Shown: positions 33,463 through 43,048, numbered from the stretch's first letter. The stretch: 64,000 nucleotides of DNA from Verrucomicrobiaceae bacterium (GCA_027489965.1 JAIXZA010000162.1:186001-250000), one strand, 5' to 3'. Notes: a model not told the origin generated them from the letters alone. A program made the numbers and translations.

Positions 33463-35850
33463 TCACCTCACCGCTACACCTGCAGCCTTCCGGATCTTCA
33501 TCAGGATCGGGAAACTCGTCTGCAATCCAGCGCTATCGTGCTCGTTCCTCGCGGAGCTGATGGCACCATGGCAGAACTTGTCTTGGTCTTTGACCCAGTT
33601 GGCAGCACGGAAGAAGATGGGGCGCTCAGTTTCACCTTCGCGGATTTGCACGCCATTGAGGCCGATGTCGTCGATGATGACGCCATGCGGCAGGCCATGT
33701 ACGTCGAGGTTGATGATTCCTTTGTCATTCAGGCGCACGGCTCGTAGCCAGGCTTTCACGCTTTGACCGGGGGCAAGGGTGAGTTCGAGCGGTTTCATTT
33801 CTTCCGCGAGATCGCGCATCACGGGCTTTCCACCCACGTCAGGCTCTAAAACAATGATGAACTTCGGTTTCGCACCGAGCGTGACCTTGCCGAAGGTGCC
33901 GGCGTCGTGGGTGATGGCTTTGCCTTTGGCTGTGATCTTGAGTTTGGACCAGTCGACGTCGGTTTTCGCTTCCGGTGCGGCATGCAGCGAGCCACTGATG
34001 AGGTCGTGACCGGCTTCGATGATGAGCGGCGAGGTGGCCCAGTAACCAGCTGGCAGGCCTGTGATCTCGATCTGGATGGGCTCGTCGAAGTTGTCCGTGC
34101 GCTCGGCGCGGAAGGAGAAGCCCACGGAGGCTCCAGGCATGACGGTGGGATTCATGCCTGCGAGTTTGACGCTGAAGTATGGCTTCTGCTCGCGGATGGC
34201 GAGCGAGTACACAAACCGCTCGCCGCCCCAGCCGCGGGTGTCGGTGACTTTGACGACAAATCGGCCATCGGCAGGCGCAGTGAAGGTGATGCTGGAGTCG
34301 CGGCCTGTTTTGCGGCTGCCGCTATCATCATTTTGATAGTTTACGGTAAAGACGGGCAGACCGTTTGGCACGATGTGACTGCCGACGGCATGTGGCTCCA
34401 CAATGTAGCAAGGTTCATCCAGCGAGTGGGAGGTGGCGCTGGTATCAAAGTAGGCTCGGCGTTTGCCATCTTTGATGTAGAAGAAGCAGCCAGCATCCGG
34501 CCCGCGTGGCATGCGGATGATCTTCATGATGTCGCCGTTGAACCAGACATACTCGTTCAGCTCCATCTCCTCCCAGTTTTGCAGGCGGATGTCCGCGTTG
34601 TTGGCATCGACGCTGCGGAAGTTGTTGTAGCTGTCGCGCACGGCCTGCATAAGCAAACGAGCGACGGGTTTGCCATCTGGGTGCAGCACTTCGAGCTTCG
34701 TATCCGCTGGTGAACCAGCCTGGGCAGCGAGCGTTTCGATGATCCACGTTTGGCCTTTTTTGGCATCAAAGGCGAAGTGATCCGCGTCGGCCTTCCCGTA
34801 ACCCAGGCTACCATTTACGTTGGCTGGCACGCTCACCACCTGCGCCTTCGTGATCTCGTCATTTTCCTCTATCTCGCTGACCTGCGGCTGCGTGCTAACG
34901 CGTAGGCTTGGACGGCTACGGTAGCGACTGTCACGCGAGCCGAGTGCTAGCGGCATCATACCTTCTTTGGTAGGCGTTACGGTGATTGTGTCTTTGCCAC
35001 TCAAATGATGGCCAATAAGCTTCACGGTGGTTGGCTCGCCCAACTTGGCAGTCAGCGGTGAGAAGGCCGTAACATACGGCAGTACACCAAGCGTGAGACG
35101 ATAGAAATGGTTCGCGCTGCCATCCATGGTGGTATTACTCACGAGCACGGTGAAATCGCCATCACTTGGGGCTTTCCAGGCGAGGAAAGGATCGCTGCCA
35201 CTATCGAGACCGCGATTCACCACGAGAACAATACCGCTGCCGTCCATGATCTCCAGTGTGGGAGCCTTGGCCGCACTGCCGACCTCGCTGATGGCGAGAT
35301 CAAACACGAGCTCCTCGCCTGCTTTGGCAGTGAAGAGATAAGCGTCATGCTGCCCAGTCTCAGTGAGCGTGCCCCAGAGGCTAGCGGGCAATTTGGCTAC
35401 CTTTACAGGTCCACCTTTAAAGTCCGCTGCTGTCCTTGTTTGCGGGGAGAGGTCGTCAGCATAGACTTTCAGCTTAGAGGTCTCGCCACTCGCTGTTTTG
35501 ACCCAAACGTCATGACTGCCACGTCCGAGCTTTTCGGGAGTTTGGAGCTTAAACACAACCTTTGTGGCTGTGCTAGCTGCCACATCAATCACGGGCTTAA
35601 TGTCTGCGTGGGAGGTGAGGATCGTCGCCCCTGTCAAATCTTTCCCCATGATGGTAAACACCTGCTCCATACCACAATGCAGCCCACGTGGAGACAGCGT
35701 GGTAATGGTCGGCAGCGCAGGCTTTGGAGCTACAGTGGGCTTTGCAGCCATCTTGGCTACTGCTGCAGGTGGCTTTGGTGTTTTTGCATTCTGAGCATCT
35801 ACAGCCGATAAGCTAAGGCCAAAAATAAGAATGGAGAGGAGATGTTTCAT
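33463..35850 (-). CDS. Exported multi-domain protein with IPT/TIG and PPC-like domains
   Basis: The 795-residue precursor has a signal peptide (MKHLLSILIFGLSLSAVDA) and a Pro/Ala-rich linker, then beta-sandwich modules: an IPT/TIG-like domain (SPRGLHCGMEQVFTIMGKDL), pre-peptidase C-terminal-like repeats (LTETGQHDAYLFTAKAGEELVFDLAI, GYGKADADHFAFDAKKGQTWII, GRFVVKVTDTRGWGG) and several Ig-like stretches. No catalytic domain is seen. It is the last gene of a minus-strand operon with the PSCyt1-WD40 and DUF1549 proteins (22-33 bp gaps), a grouping typical of PVC genomes. It is probably a surface or periplasmic scaffold or adhesive partner, which is inferred from the domains. Confidence 0.8.
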   Translation of the reverse strand: MKHLLSILIFGLSLSAVDAQNAKTPKPPAAVAKMAAKPTVAPKPALPTITTLSPRGLHCGMEQVFTIMGKDLTGATILTSHADIKPVIDVAASTATKVVFKLQTPEKLGRGSHDVWVKTASGETSKLKVYADDLSPQTRTAADFKGGPVKVAKLPASLWGTLTETGQHDAYLFTAKAGEELVFDLAISEVGSAAKAPTLEIMDGSGIVLVVNRGLDSGSDPFLAWKAPSDGDFTVLVSNTTMDGSANHFYRLTLGVLPYVTAFSPLTAKLGEPTTVKLIGHHLSGKDTITVTPTKEGMMPLALGSRDSRYRSRPSLRVSTQPQVSEIEENDEITKAQVVSVPANVNGSLGYGKADADHFAFDAKKGQTWIIETLAAQAGSPADTKLEVLHPDGKPVARLLMQAVRDSYNNFRSVDANNADIRLQNWEEMELNEYVWFNGDIMKIIRMPRGPDAGCFFYIKDGKRRAYFDTSATSHSLDEPCYIVEPHAVGSHIVPNGLPVFTVNYQNDDSGSRKTGRDSSITFTAPADGRFVVKVTDTRGWGGERFVYSLAIREQKPYFSVKLAGMNPTVMPGASVGFSFRAERTDNFDEPIQIEITGLPAGYWATSPLIIEAGHDLISGSLHAAPEAKTDVDWSKLKITAKGKAITHDAGTFGKVTLGAKPKFIIVLEPDVGGKPVMRDLAEEMKPLELTLAPGQSVKAWLRAVRLNDKGIINLDVHGLPHGVIIDDIGLNGVQIREGETERPIFFRAANWVKDQDKFCHGAISSARNEHDSAGLQTSFPILMKIRKAAGVAVR

Positions 35851-35872
35851 AAGTTTAAATGTTTATTCTTCT

Positions 35873-37189
35873 TCACTTGGATTGATTGACCGACTCATAA
35901 ACATCCCATGTGCCATCCACCCGCCCTGCGATGAGTTGCGCCTTCTCGGTAAATGCGAGGCCTGGGGACCAATCGAGCTGTTTTTCAAGAGGTAACTTTT
36001 CGGTTAGATCAGCGGTGTTCCACAGTTTGAGCGTTTTGTCTGTCGCTGTCGAAGCCAGCAGTTTACCATCGGCAGAGAGGGCCAGATTTAAGATGCCGCC
36101 TTCATGAGCGAAGCGGCTGGTAAGGATCTTGTTCGTGCCTTCTTTGGCGCTGGCGCTGATGGCCCAGACACGGATGCGGTTATCACCACCAGCACCGAAG
36201 AGTGTTTTGCCATCGACGCTGAAAACGACGCTCGTCTGCTCCTTCGTCGGCTGCGAGAGCGTGTCGAGCCGCTGGCCTGTCGGGATGCTCCACAGCTTTA
36301 CCGTGCGGTCCGCGCTGGCACTGGCGAGCACCTTGCCATCGGGGCGGAAGCTGAGGCCGTTCACCGCGCCGTTGTGGCCTTTGAGGAGAGCGATCTCCTT
36401 GCCTGTCGAGGTGTCCCAAAGGCGGATTTTTTGATCGTAGGCTCCCGTGGCGATCCATTTGCCATCGGGCGAAACCGCGAGCGCATACGCGGCATCCGTG
36501 TGACCTTCAAACGAGCGCAGCGCCGTGCCATCGCTCGTTTTCCAACTCCGCACGATGCCCACGATGCCCGCCTCGCCACCGGCGGCATAGACCGTCTCGC
36601 CACCAGGCGAGAACGCGACGGCGTTCACCTTGCCGGTGAAGCCGGTGAGTTTCCGAACGGTGACTTGATTGACCGGATTGACGAGTTCCACCTCGCCGTA
36701 GCGTGCAGTGGCGATGAGCTGCGCCTTTGGCGAAAACGCCACGGCCTGGATCGAGCGCTTCGGTGGCACCGTGGGCGCGATTTTCGGCGTGATGACCTCC
36801 TTTGGCATCGGTTTCGCCTCCGCGACGAGCGGACCTTTCGCACCCGCGTTGATCCACGCTTTGATCAGCGCGATCTCCTCGGCCTTCAGCTTCTCGCGCT
36901 TGCCCGGTGGCATGAACTCATTCTTCCCGCCACGACCCGAGCGACCTTCGAGAAACTTCACCAGCAGCGACTCCTCTGCCTTCCCCGCCACGATCGCCGT
37001 GCCTTCCTCGCCGCCCTTCATCAGCGCCGCAAACGTGTCCAACGCGAATTCGCCATCCGAGTCGTCCGCGCTGTGGCAGTCGATGCAGTAGGTGTCCCAC
37101 AGCGGCGCGATCTGCTTCGTGTAGTCCACGGTTTGGGCGTGAGACGACGCAGCAAAGAGTCCAAACAGAATGAGAGTGATGAGGCGCAT
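35873..37189 (-). CDS. PSCyt1 cytochrome c-like protein with WD40 beta-propeller
   Basis: The internal ATG at 37189 gives signal peptide MRLITLILFGLFAASSHAQ and 438 residues. Residues 20-115 are a PSCyt1 domain with heme motif CIDCHSADDSDGEFALD (CxxCH). Residues 150-430 hold about seven WD40 repeats, with repeated LAVSPDGKWIATGAYDQKIRLWDTSTGKEI, FRPDGKVLASASADRTVKLWSIPTGQ and SADGKLLASTATDKTLKLWNTAD. The fusion of a cytochrome domain to a propeller is typical of Planctomycetes and Verrucomicrobia. The propeller probably carries protein or glycan binding. It lies between the DUF1549/Big_2 gene and the IPT/PPC protein in one operon. Confidence 0.9.
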   Translation of the reverse strand: MRLITLILFGLFAASSHAQTVDYTKQIAPLWDTYCIDCHSADDSDGEFALDTFAALMKGGEEGTAIVAGKAEESLLVKFLEGRSGRGGKNEFMPPGKREKLKAEEIALIKAWINAGAKGPLVAEAKPMPKEVITPKIAPTVPPKRSIQAVAFSPKAQLIATARYGEVELVNPVNQVTVRKLTGFTGKVNAVAFSPGGETVYAAGGEAGIVGIVRSWKTSDGTALRSFEGHTDAAYALAVSPDGKWIATGAYDQKIRLWDTSTGKEIALLKGHNGAVNGLSFRPDGKVLASASADRTVKLWSIPTGQRLDTLSQPTKEQTSVVFSVDGKTLFGAGGDNRIRVWAISASAKEGTNKILTSRFAHEGGILNLALSADGKLLASTATDKTLKLWNTADLTEKLPLEKQLDWSPGLAFTEKAQLIAGRVDGTWDVYESVNQSK

Positions 37190-37222
37190 GGGACGAATTG
37201 AGTGAGGGCTGCGACTCATGGT

Positions 37223-39427
37223 TTAGTGATTAAACAAAAACTCCTTCGAGCTCATCAGGCTCCAAAACAGATCTTCCAGCGTGACGCGGCGGTCTTCGGG
37301 TTTGGCGCTCGTGAGCAGCGCGGTTGCTTTTTCGAGTTCGCGAGCGGTGGGGGTGCGGGTAAGGGTGAGTAGGTAGGCTTCTTCGATGATCTTGACGTCG
37401 GGCTGCTGGCTGGTGAGCAGGGCGTCGAGACGGTTGTCTTTTTGGGCGAGCTTGAGGTTCAGGGTGTCGCCATTCGCGATGTGGAGGGCTTGGGCCATGC
37501 TGGGCTCGTTGGTGCGCTCGCATTCGCAGGTGGCGACGCGGTCGGCGCGGCCGAAACTCTTCAAAAAGTAGCTGGCGATGTTGCTGTCGGGCAGTTGCAG
37601 GGCGCGGAAGCCCATGGGGTAGGCGTCGGCGGTGCCGCGGTTGGCGTTGCGGCGATCAATTTTGAAGGTGGTGGGCGCGGCGGTGACTTGGCTCACGGTG
37701 TCGAGCAACACCTCGGCCTTCAGTCGGCGCGGGACGTAGTGCGAGCCGTAGCGGAGGTCGGTGATGTTTTCGGGAAGGGTGATGCTGCTGCGCTGATAGG
37801 TCTCGCTTTGCAGGATGGTGCGCATGAGGGCCTTCAGGTCGAATTTTTGCTTCACGAGATGCTCGCAAGCGGCGGCGAAGAGCGGTTCGTTGCTGGCAGG
37901 ATTGGTGACGCGGAGGTCATCGACGGCTTCGACGAGGCCGCTGCCGAAGAAGTTCGCCCACACGCGGTTCACGATGGCGCGTTGGAAGAGTTTGTTGTTG
38001 GCGCTGGTGAGCCAGTTCGCGAGCGTGATGCGGCGATCCTCGGTGGAGGTCATCGAGATGTGCTGCACGGCATCGAGCGGGCGCGGTGGCTGCGGTTTGC
38101 CAGTGAGTGGCGTGATGATCTCGCCCTGCGTGTCGCTGAAAAGCACGCGCTCATTGGCCTGCGTGCCGTTTTTGGACCGGATGCGGGCGAAGAGGTTCGC
38201 GAAGGCATAGTACTGATCGTGCGTCCATTTTTCCATCGGGTGGTTGTGACACTTCGCACAGGCGATGGAGGTGCCCATGAAGGCCACGCTGACGGTCTCG
38301 GCGCATTTGGTGGGCTCGTCGTTGAGGACGAAGAAATTGCCGCCGCCATGCTCCAGCGTGCTGCCGCTGGCGGTGAGCAGATCACGCACCATGGCGTCCC
38401 ACGGCGTGTTCGCGGCGACGTGGCGGCGGATCCAGTTGTAGTAGGCCCACATGGCCTCAGGCATCAATTTGTCGCCATTGACGAGCAGTAGATCGCTCCA
38501 GCGGTGCGACCAGTAATCGACGAACTCGGGCCGTTTCAAAAGCGTGTCGATGAGGCGGTCACGTTTGTCGGCAGCTTTGTCGGTGAGAAATGCGCGAGCT
38601 TCATCGGTCGTGGGCAAAACGCCGATGGTGTCGAGAAAGGCACGTCGGATGAATTCGGCATCGCTCGCCCGATCTGACGGTGGGATGTTCAGCTCGCGAA
38701 GTTTCGTCAAAACATGCTCGTCGATGAAGTTTCGCGGCTTGAGCACGGCAAAGGCGGCAGGTTCGAGCTTGTTCGGCTGCGGCACGGTGACGGTGGTGAC
38801 GCTCAGCAGGCTCAAATACCACGCACTGACCGTTGCCTCACCGCTGCCGGTGGTCTTGATGAGGCCCGCATCATCCACGGTGGCCACGCTGGCGTTGGTG
38901 GCGTTGTATTTGCACCAGCGCGTCACGTCCTCGCTATGCCCGTCGCTGAATTTCGCGGTCACTTTGAGCTGCAGGCTCTTGCCGGCCTGCGTGACGAGAT
39001 GCGGCTCCGACACGCTGAGCGACACGATGCGCGGATCATCCGCCTTCGGCCCCGGCGCACCCGCCGCGATCCAATCCGCGATGGCTTTGTACTCCGGCGA
39101 GTTCACCTCGAAGCGCTTGTCACCCTTGTGCGGCACCGTTTTGACCGCTTTGAGGAGAAAGAGGCTACGTGCTGGATCTTCGAGTGTCAGGCGGCGGCCA
39201 TTCGCACTGCGCGTGATCGAAAGCCAGTCGCCCTCATCATCGAAGCCACGCAGCGAAAGCCGGAAGCCGCCTTGTCCTGCTGCGGCACCATGGCAGGCAC
39301 CCATCGCACAACCGTACCGCGTGAGGATGGGCTGAATGGTGTTGCGGAAGGAGGGGACTTCGGCGGCTGGCAAATCCGGTCCAAAGGACAAAACACCGGC
39401 AATAAGGCTGGTCAGGGCGCGTTTCAT
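37223..39427 (-). CDS. PSCyt1-like/Big_2/DUF1549/DUF1553 exported protein
   Basis: The 734-residue protein starts MKRALTSLIAGVLSFGPDLPAAEV (signal peptide). The N-terminal cytochrome-like segment has CAMGACHG, that is C-x4-CH rather than the canonical C-x2-CH heme motif. A Big_2-like Ig domain (residues 145-220: QLKVTAKFSDGHSEDVTRWCKYNATNAS) precedes the DUF1549 block (FIRRAFLDTIGVLPTTDEARAFL, DYWSHRWSDLLLVNGD) with a CAKCHNHP motif, and the DUF1553 block (QRAIVNRVWANFFGSGLVEAVDDLR). It is the first gene of the three-gene minus-strand operon. The DNA is richer in GC than its surroundings. Substrate unknown. Confidence 0.88.
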   Translation of the reverse strand: MKRALTSLIAGVLSFGPDLPAAEVPSFRNTIQPILTRYGCAMGACHGAAAGQGGFRLSLRGFDDEGDWLSITRSANGRRLTLEDPARSLFLLKAVKTVPHKGDKRFEVNSPEYKAIADWIAAGAPGPKADDPRIVSLSVSEPHLVTQAGKSLQLKVTAKFSDGHSEDVTRWCKYNATNASVATVDDAGLIKTTGSGEATVSAWYLSLLSVTTVTVPQPNKLEPAAFAVLKPRNFIDEHVLTKLRELNIPPSDRASDAEFIRRAFLDTIGVLPTTDEARAFLTDKAADKRDRLIDTLLKRPEFVDYWSHRWSDLLLVNGDKLMPEAMWAYYNWIRRHVAANTPWDAMVRDLLTASGSTLEHGGGNFFVLNDEPTKCAETVSVAFMGTSIACAKCHNHPMEKWTHDQYYAFANLFARIRSKNGTQANERVLFSDTQGEIITPLTGKPQPPRPLDAVQHISMTSTEDRRITLANWLTSANNKLFQRAIVNRVWANFFGSGLVEAVDDLRVTNPASNEPLFAAACEHLVKQKFDLKALMRTILQSETYQRSSITLPENITDLRYGSHYVPRRLKAEVLLDTVSQVTAAPTTFKIDRRNANRGTADAYPMGFRALQLPDSNIASYFLKSFGRADRVATCECERTNEPSMAQALHIANGDTLNLKLAQKDNRLDALLTSQQPDVKIIEEAYLLTLTRTPTARELEKATALLTSAKPEDRRVTLEDLFWSLMSSKEFLFNH

Positions 39428-39462
39428 GGAATGGTACTACCTACGCACCTATTCCGATTATT

Positions 39463-41748
39463 CTAAATGGACGATTCCGCCGTTTTTTTGAGCCTATCCC
39501 GCCCCTTGGGTGAATAAGATTCGGCGAGGTAACGTGAGATCTTTGAGAGGAGCGATGACTTCTGGACCGGTTTGCTGAGGTGATCGCTCATGCCTGATGC
39601 ATAACACTCTGCGATGAATCCAGTCTCGACATTAGCGGTGAGAGCGATGATGGGGACTCGACCGCGCTTGCTCGGCAGCCTTCGAATGCGCCGTGTGGCT
39701 TCGTAACCGTCCATGCCTGGCATCTGGCAGTCCATGAGGATGGCATCGTAATGACCTTTTTTGACTTTGCTGACGGCCTCCGCACCATCGCAGGCAAGAT
39801 CCACTGTCAATCCAACAGGATCCATCATGAGCTTCGCCACGGTGCGGCTTGTCTGACTGTCATCCACCACGAGAATTCGTCCAGTGAGCCGTTCAGGAAT
39901 GGTAGCAGGCAGATCGTTTTCCGACAAAAGCGTTAATGTGCCATGGCTCGCACGGGGCAGCGTTAAAACGAATCGGAATTCAGCGCCGGCACCCTTCACA
40001 CTGGCCACCGTAATGTCACCCCCCATCAGCCGGACGATTGACTGAGAGATAGCCAGACCGAGGCCTGTGCCGGTATTAGTGCCGGTATTGGTGCGGCCGT
40101 TGTCATGCGCGTCACCTTGGTTGAACGGTTCAAACAAATGCTCCAAGGCTTGCGTTGAGATGCCGATGCCTGTGTCCGTGATGCGGAAGCTGAACGAATG
40201 CCGATTGATGGCTCCACGGCCCTTTTCCACTACAAGCTTCACACTGCCGCGGTCGGTGAACTTGATGGCATTGCCAATCAGATTGATCAGAACTTGGCGC
40301 AGCCGCCCTTCATCACCGAGAACGATGCACTCTCGTTGCTCCGGCATATGGCATTCGAGTAGGATGCCCTTGGCCTCGGCGCGGTGGCACATAAGCTCGA
40401 TGACATTTTTCACGAGGACTTGGAGGTCGAAGGGCTTCTGTTGGATCTCCACCTTACCTGCCTCGACCTTAGAGATATCAAGAATGTCGCCGATGATGTT
40501 GAGAAGCGCCGTGGCGGATTGTTCCGCAATTGTGACGAGGGAAGACTGAGCTGGTGAAAGTGTGGTATCTTGAAGTAACTGCAGCATGCCGATGACGCCA
40601 TTCATCGGTGTGCGTATCTCATGACTCATGCTAGCCACGAAGATGCTTTTTGCCTGGTTGGAGGATTCAGCTTGTTGACGTGCCTGGCGCTGAAGCTCCT
40701 CCGCTTCGCGTAGCCGTTCTTCGAGGGCCTTCTGGCGTGAGATGTCGAGATGCGTGCCGACAAAACGCCGAGCTTGACCTTTTTCATCCCGCAGAGCACG
40801 ACCACGTGCCATGATCCATACGTAATAGCCGTCCTTGTGACGAAGGCGGTGCAGATTCTCGTATGTTTCCGTCTTGCCAGCCATGTGATCAGCCACGAGC
40901 TGCAAGCTGCGGTCAATATCTTCAGGATGAATTCGAGAATGCCAAGCGTCTGGATTGTCGACGATCTCCTCATCACGATAACCTAGCATCGCCTTCCATT
41001 CGTGGGAGAGAACGATGGTGCCTTCAACCACAGACCAATCCCAGAAACCGATTTCACTGCCTTTAACGGCGAGGGTAAGCCGCTCTTCCGATTCATGTAG
41101 ATCGATCATCTGCGTCTGTATGATCGCGGCGCTGGCACGGTTCGCATGGAAGGCTGCTACCTGCGCCGTGAAGACACGGAATGACTGCGCTTCATTCTCG
41201 CTCAGCGCCTCGTGAAAATCTGCGGCCGCCTGCGTGATGCCGGTAATCAGCAGCGCAAGCGGTTTCCCGTCGGGATGCCTACAACAACCGGCGAGCATGT
41301 AAGAGAAATCAAGTCCTGCCTGCTGGAGCTCGATACTCTCCGCGGCAAAAAAGCAGCTCTTGTTCTGTTGTACCGTGATGCGCGAATCGAGCCAGGAGCG
41401 AATGCTCGCAAAGGACACATGGCCTATTCGAAAACCTGATGAGGCGACAGGCTCAGGCAGCAGGTGACCTTGCTCGTCAAAGAGCCAGAACAAGCCCACT
41501 TCCAGCTCGAAGACATCGAGGAGGGCGTCCGCCACCAGGACGGCGAATGCCTCATCAGAGGTTGCCTGCAGCGCCTGAGTGCTAAAGGCATGAATGCGGC
41601 CGAAGCGCCCTAGCTCGCAGTCAAGCCTGTTACGGGTGTCGATGAGATCCTGCTCGACCACGGAGAATCGCGTCACGCGCCGCTGCAACTCTTCGTAGCG
41701 TTGTTTCAGTGCCTCAAGGGCGGGCATTTCTTCGTTTTCAGCCATCAT
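39463..41748 (-). CDS. PAS-containing hybrid histidine kinase/response regulator
   Basis: The track ORF extends to 41862, overlapping the FIST gene, but the Met pair at 41748/41745 (MMAENEEMPALEALKQ) begins 14 bp after its stop and is used here. The 761-residue protein has a coiled-coil start, a GAF-like domain (about 60-220), a PAS fold (GSEIGFWDWSVVEGTIVLS...), a HisKA box (SMSHEIRTPMNGVIGML), an HATPase domain (NLIGNAIKFTDRG, DTGIGIS, GTGLGLAISQ) and a C-terminal receiver (ILVVDDSQTSR..., ILMDCQMPGMDGYEA). There is no membrane span, so it senses in the cytoplasm, probably with the FIST protein encoded just upstream. Confidence 0.9.
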   Translation of the reverse strand: MMAENEEMPALEALKQRYEELQRRVTRFSVVEQDLIDTRNRLDCELGRFGRIHAFSTQALQATSDEAFAVLVADALLDVFELEVGLFWLFDEQGHLLPEPVASSGFRIGHVSFASIRSWLDSRITVQQNKSCFFAAESIELQQAGLDFSYMLAGCCRHPDGKPLALLITGITQAAADFHEALSENEAQSFRVFTAQVAAFHANRASAAIIQTQMIDLHESEERLTLAVKGSEIGFWDWSVVEGTIVLSHEWKAMLGYRDEEIVDNPDAWHSRIHPEDIDRSLQLVADHMAGKTETYENLHRLRHKDGYYVWIMARGRALRDEKGQARRFVGTHLDISRQKALEERLREAEELQRQARQQAESSNQAKSIFVASMSHEIRTPMNGVIGMLQLLQDTTLSPAQSSLVTIAEQSATALLNIIGDILDISKVEAGKVEIQQKPFDLQVLVKNVIELMCHRAEAKGILLECHMPEQRECIVLGDEGRLRQVLINLIGNAIKFTDRGSVKLVVEKGRGAINRHSFSFRITDTGIGISTQALEHLFEPFNQGDAHDNGRTNTGTNTGTGLGLAISQSIVRLMGGDITVASVKGAGAEFRFVLTLPRASHGTLTLLSENDLPATIPERLTGRILVVDDSQTSRTVAKLMMDPVGLTVDLACDGAEAVSKVKKGHYDAILMDCQMPGMDGYEATRRIRRLPSKRGRVPIIALTANVETGFIAECYASGMSDHLSKPVQKSSLLSKISRYLAESYSPKGRDRLKKTAESSI

Positions 41749-41762
41749 CTGAAGAGGCCCGC

Positions 41763-42953
41763 TTAACGGCGATAAACGGCATAAATGGCGGTGGTGTAAT
41801 TGTGGTAGGTGTTGACACCACCCAATCGCGCGAACTCTCCAAAGCCGTACATACCCAGCCACGGCGGCACGACATTGTCACTGCTTAGCGGGAACTGCAT
41901 GCGGCCAACGAGTTCCTCCTTCATCACACGATCGAAGAGGTAGCGGCCACGAGCGAGGCAGTCGGCATGAAAGACGACCACTGGCCGGCGCCCACCGGCC
42001 CGCATTGTCATCGCAGCCATCATTCGGTCCATGTCGGCAAAAATACGTTCCTCATCGCGCACGGTGAGCCAAAGTCGTGTTCCTTCGCGGATCGTCGTCG
42101 CATAGTGCATGGTCCCGTCTGCGTCGCGTTTGGTCACCACGCGCAGGATGTGCGGGTTACCGTACTCCTCCGCCAGCGCAGATGGAAGTTCCTCGGCCAG
42201 CGCACCCACAGGGATGGAGTCACCACAGGTGGCTTTTTCACTATCCAGGCCCAGGCGGTTGGTGTACTCCTGCCACGCTGGGCGGCCGTTCAATTCTAGA
42301 ATGCGCGTGCCTTCGGACCGTGTCACCACCATTGGCTCGCCCACGGCTAAAAAGCCGTGCGTGGCCTGGGTGTCCACCTCCAGGGATGGATCGGCAAATC
42401 CTACAGCCCATGCACCATGCTCAAAAACCTGCTCATCGACGATCTGGTAGCTGACCAAGCCGCGCATATTGTCCGAGGAAGTCGCGCCAAAAATCGTCAC
42501 CTCTGGTCCAAAAACCGATTCTATGCCCGCGATAGCCCTGTCGTTGGCGATGTCGATTCCTGAGGCCAGGAAGTGAATCATGGTGATTCCGGACTGCTGA
42601 GCCTTGAGCTGCAGCGCCAGTTCCACCGCCTTTTCGAAAGAATTATGGCCGTTAATGCCGTCCACATGGGCGACGGCCAGTTCTGGCCCGCGGACCGCCA
42701 TCAGTGCCACGTCCTTCATCGACTCGCTCACGCCTTCGCTGCCTACGATCCCACAACAAGAGGCTCCCACTACACGTACGCCTGGGATCTGCCGCCTTAC
42801 CTCATCCGCCAAGGTTTGATAATCATGTCCGATCGAGGCATGCAGCATGACAAGGTCACATTTTTTATTGGATCCGAGTGCCGCTTCTAGGCATTCCAAG
42901 ATGGCATGCCTAGAATTGACCATGCGGGTGCTGGCGGAAAAGAATTCGAGCAC
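41763..42953 (-). CDS. FIST domain signal-input protein
   Basis: The 396-residue protein has a FIST N-domain (CDLVMLHASIGHDYQTLADEVRRQIPGVRVVGASCCGIVG) and a FIST C-domain (TRLWLTVRDEERIFADMDRMMAAM, PVVVFHADCLARGRYLF, GFGEFARLGGVNTYHNYTTAIYAV). FIST proteins bind small ligands and report to sensor kinases and chemotaxis systems. Its gene is transcribed just before the hybrid kinase with a 14-bp gap, supporting a partnership. The start MLEFFSAST is the first Met and gives a usual length. Two inverted repeats (42991-43006 and 43024-43048) lie in its upstream region. Confidence 0.88.
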   Translation of the reverse strand: MLEFFSASTRMVNSRHAILECLEAALGSNKKCDLVMLHASIGHDYQTLADEVRRQIPGVRVVGASCCGIVGSEGVSESMKDVALMAVRGPELAVAHVDGINGHNSFEKAVELALQLKAQQSGITMIHFLASGIDIANDRAIAGIESVFGPEVTIFGATSSDNMRGLVSYQIVDEQVFEHGAWAVGFADPSLEVDTQATHGFLAVGEPMVVTRSEGTRILELNGRPAWQEYTNRLGLDSEKATCGDSIPVGALAEELPSALAEEYGNPHILRVVTKRDADGTMHYATTIREGTRLWLTVRDEERIFADMDRMMAAMTMRAGGRRPVVVFHADCLARGRYLFDRVMKEELVGRMQFPLSSDNVVPPWLGMYGFGEFARLGGVNTYHNYTTAIYAVYRR

Positions 42954-42990
42954 AGGAAGATAGGTTTGAGGATTGAACAGAAAGAAGAGC

Positions 42991-43048
42991 GTTGCAGTGA
43001 TGCAACACTCGCTAACGTGTTAACCTAGCTTAATGCAGCCTAGCTAGG
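42991..43048. promoter_or_regulatory. Two inverted repeats upstream of the FIST-kinase operon
   Basis: GTTGCA-GTGA-TGCAAC (42991-43006) and CCTAGCT-N11-AGCTAGG (43024-43048) are perfect inverted repeats within the 170-bp gap between the FIST gene and the DUF1501 gene. The second is followed on the plus strand by a short T run. They could be operators for the FIST-kinase unit or part of a terminator for the DUF1501 transcript. The sequence does not decide between these. Confidence 0.3.

Noticed and set aside
36104-38491. Long plus-strand ORFs of 365 and 349 codons (36104-37201, 37442-38491)
   Set aside because: They lie opposite PSCyt1-WD40 and DUF1549 genes with strong family motifs, and their translations are low-complexity and Arg/Gly-rich. 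They follow from high GC at the third position of the real genes.
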